Shown: in pieces, positions 63,228-64,000 of the stretch
How the letters are laid out: every line of letters begins with the position of its first letter
Numbering within the stretch: position 1 is the stretch's first letter
Assembly: GCF_006874425.1 (NCBI RefSeq)
Contig: NZ_VIJZ01000011.1
Span: forward strand, 62,001-126,000
Length of the DNA stretch: 64,000 nucleotides
From: Paenibacillus ottowii
GTDB lineage: Bacteria > Bacillota > Bacilli > Paenibacillales > Paenibacillaceae
Reading direction: 5' to 3'
Translations under genes and position numbers: made by a program
Notes under the pieces: model-generated
What the model saw: only the letters and a program-made list of their open reading frames with translations
The model's database searches: none
Told to the model about the DNA's origin: nothing

Positions 63228-64000
63228 TTACCAAGGGGGCGTATCGCCATCCATACCCTCATTCTCATATTGCCGTTTCTCTTTGAGCCGCTCAGCCACC
63301 GTTTCAAAGGATTCAGGTTGAAGTAGCTCAATCGGTGAAAATCCCTTTTCAAACGTAAATGCGTCACCTTCAATAATAAGTGCATATCTATCATGAAGTT
63401 TCGTGATATGCAGCTTGGCACCAAAATCGGATAGTAACCCACGTACAACCGTGTCATCCAGTTTGAAACGAACTTCAATTTCCGGTTTTAGCTCGACAAT
63501 ATGCTGCGCTGCTTCTACGACCTGAAGGGGGTCCCACTTCCCTTGCAAATCTCGCTTTTCGCTGGCCGCCCATAGCTCCAGATCTCGCTCTTCCTGCTGT
63601 CTTTCTTCATTAGATGCATCCGGCCATTTGGTTTCTACATAGTTCTGAACAAAGCCCATGACATGCTCATTAACGATTTCCGGCATGGATTGCTCATAAG
63701 TAACAAATTTTAGAAAGTCTTCAAAATACCGTGCATGCGAAGACTGGTGGATTTTAAGCTCCCATTCATCGTTCATCCCCTCCTCCAGCATGTAAGGATA
63801 CATGATGGATTTCATATTCCGGGCTGAAATGGCCATTTCGACTTCACTGACCAGGCTACTTTCAGTAATCCGTGCAATTTTAGGTTCAAAATCACATTTG
63901 AGTACAAAAATAAACGGGTCGTCAGAGTGGGTATTCAATGTGGCCTGTACTATGATCAGTGCTCCACCTCTTACCGCGCTTGTATCCAGATACATTCGCA
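63228..64000 (-). CDS. DUF3900-like protein, cut by the window edge
   Basis: At least 257 residues are visible, with the frame still open at base 64000, so the N-terminus lies beyond the window. An internal ATG at 63995 should not be taken as the start. Stretches such as VFVLKCDFEPKIARI (FVLKCDFEPKIARI here), EMAISARNMKSIMYP, SSHARYFEDFLKFVTYEQSMPE and FTFEKGFSPIELLQP fit the DUF3900 family of Bacillales as I remember it. It looks soluble; the function is unknown. Confidence 0.75.
   Translation of the reverse strand, partial: RMYLDTSAVRGGALIIVQATLNTHSDDPFIFVLKCDFEPKIARITESSLVSEVEMAISARNMKSIMYPYMLEEGMNDEWELKIHQSSHARYFEDFLKFVTYEQSMPEIVNEHVMGFVQNYVETKWPDASNEERQQEERDLELWAASEKRDLQGKWDPLQVVEAAQHIVELKPEIEVRFKLDDTVVRGLLSDFGAKLHITKLHDRYALIIEGDAFTFEKGFSPIELLQPESFETVAERLKEKRQYENEGMDGDTPPW

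Noticed and set aside
1..64000. CRISPR arrays, prophage, intact insertion sequences, tRNA or rRNA genes
   Set aside because: No regular direct-repeat arrays, transposase or integrase motifs, or RNA gene sequences were found.

Overview
The window reads as chromosomal DNA of a low-to-mid GC, endospore-forming Firmicute, most probably Paenibacillus of the P. polymyxa group. The reasons are the cwlJ-gerQ spore germination pair, strong AGGAGG-type ribosome binding sites with many TTG and GTG starts, copper-amine-oxidase-N secreted proteins, a PerR box of Bacillus type at katA, and a multimodular NRPS. I see no rRNA, tRNA, CRISPR array, prophage or intact insertion sequence. Taxonomy is inferred from gene content, not from a search.

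Layout. 1-4.6 kb: the end of a GH36 alpha-galactosidase, a decayed patch with an SDR remnant, two Gfo/Idh/MocA oxidoreductases and a divergent RpiR regulator. 4.7-7.5 kb: a divergent ArsR/MFS efflux pair and an amino-acid-oxidase-like FAD enzyme. 7.6-11.9 kb: a five-gene lantibiotic-immunity-type ABC transporter (F, E, G) with its response regulator and kinase, but no peptide precursor. 12-15.3 kb: a secreted FN3/copper-amine-oxidase-N protein and two small proteins. 15.5-19.4 kb: a divergent TetR/DHA2 efflux pair with an LmrA/QdoR-type box, then katA with a perfect PerR box. 19.4-22.5 kb: a four-gene operon NrtR-like Nudix regulator, NADAR, bacterial PARG, APS kinase, a compact NAD/ADP-ribose module.

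23.2-36.2 kb is the most distinctive region: a two-protein NRPS (A-T-[130-aa linker]-C* / halfC-A-T-E-C-A-T-C) translationally coupled to a GT17-family glycosyltransferase. It has no thioesterase, starter C domain or transporter. Reading of the A-domain pockets suggests Ile/Val, an unassigned residue made D, and Val, giving a short and perhaps glycosylated peptide or peptide conjugate. I do not recognise it as a described system.

36.3-64 kb is mostly housekeeping: glutaminase, catDE-type thiol/quinone defence genes with a divergent XRE-cupin regulator, two envelope proteins, a CPA1 antiporter, fumC, leuA with a GntR/FadR regulator, aldose epimerase, an MBL hydrolase, M29 aminopeptidase, gldA, bioB under a BirA-like inverted repeat, a CNNM/CorC protein, cwlJ-gerQ, an SDR, a BNR-type lipoprotein, an amino acid permease, ldh, and a DUF3900-like gene cut by the right edge. 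Most gene ends carry clear intrinsic terminators, many of them shared by convergent genes.
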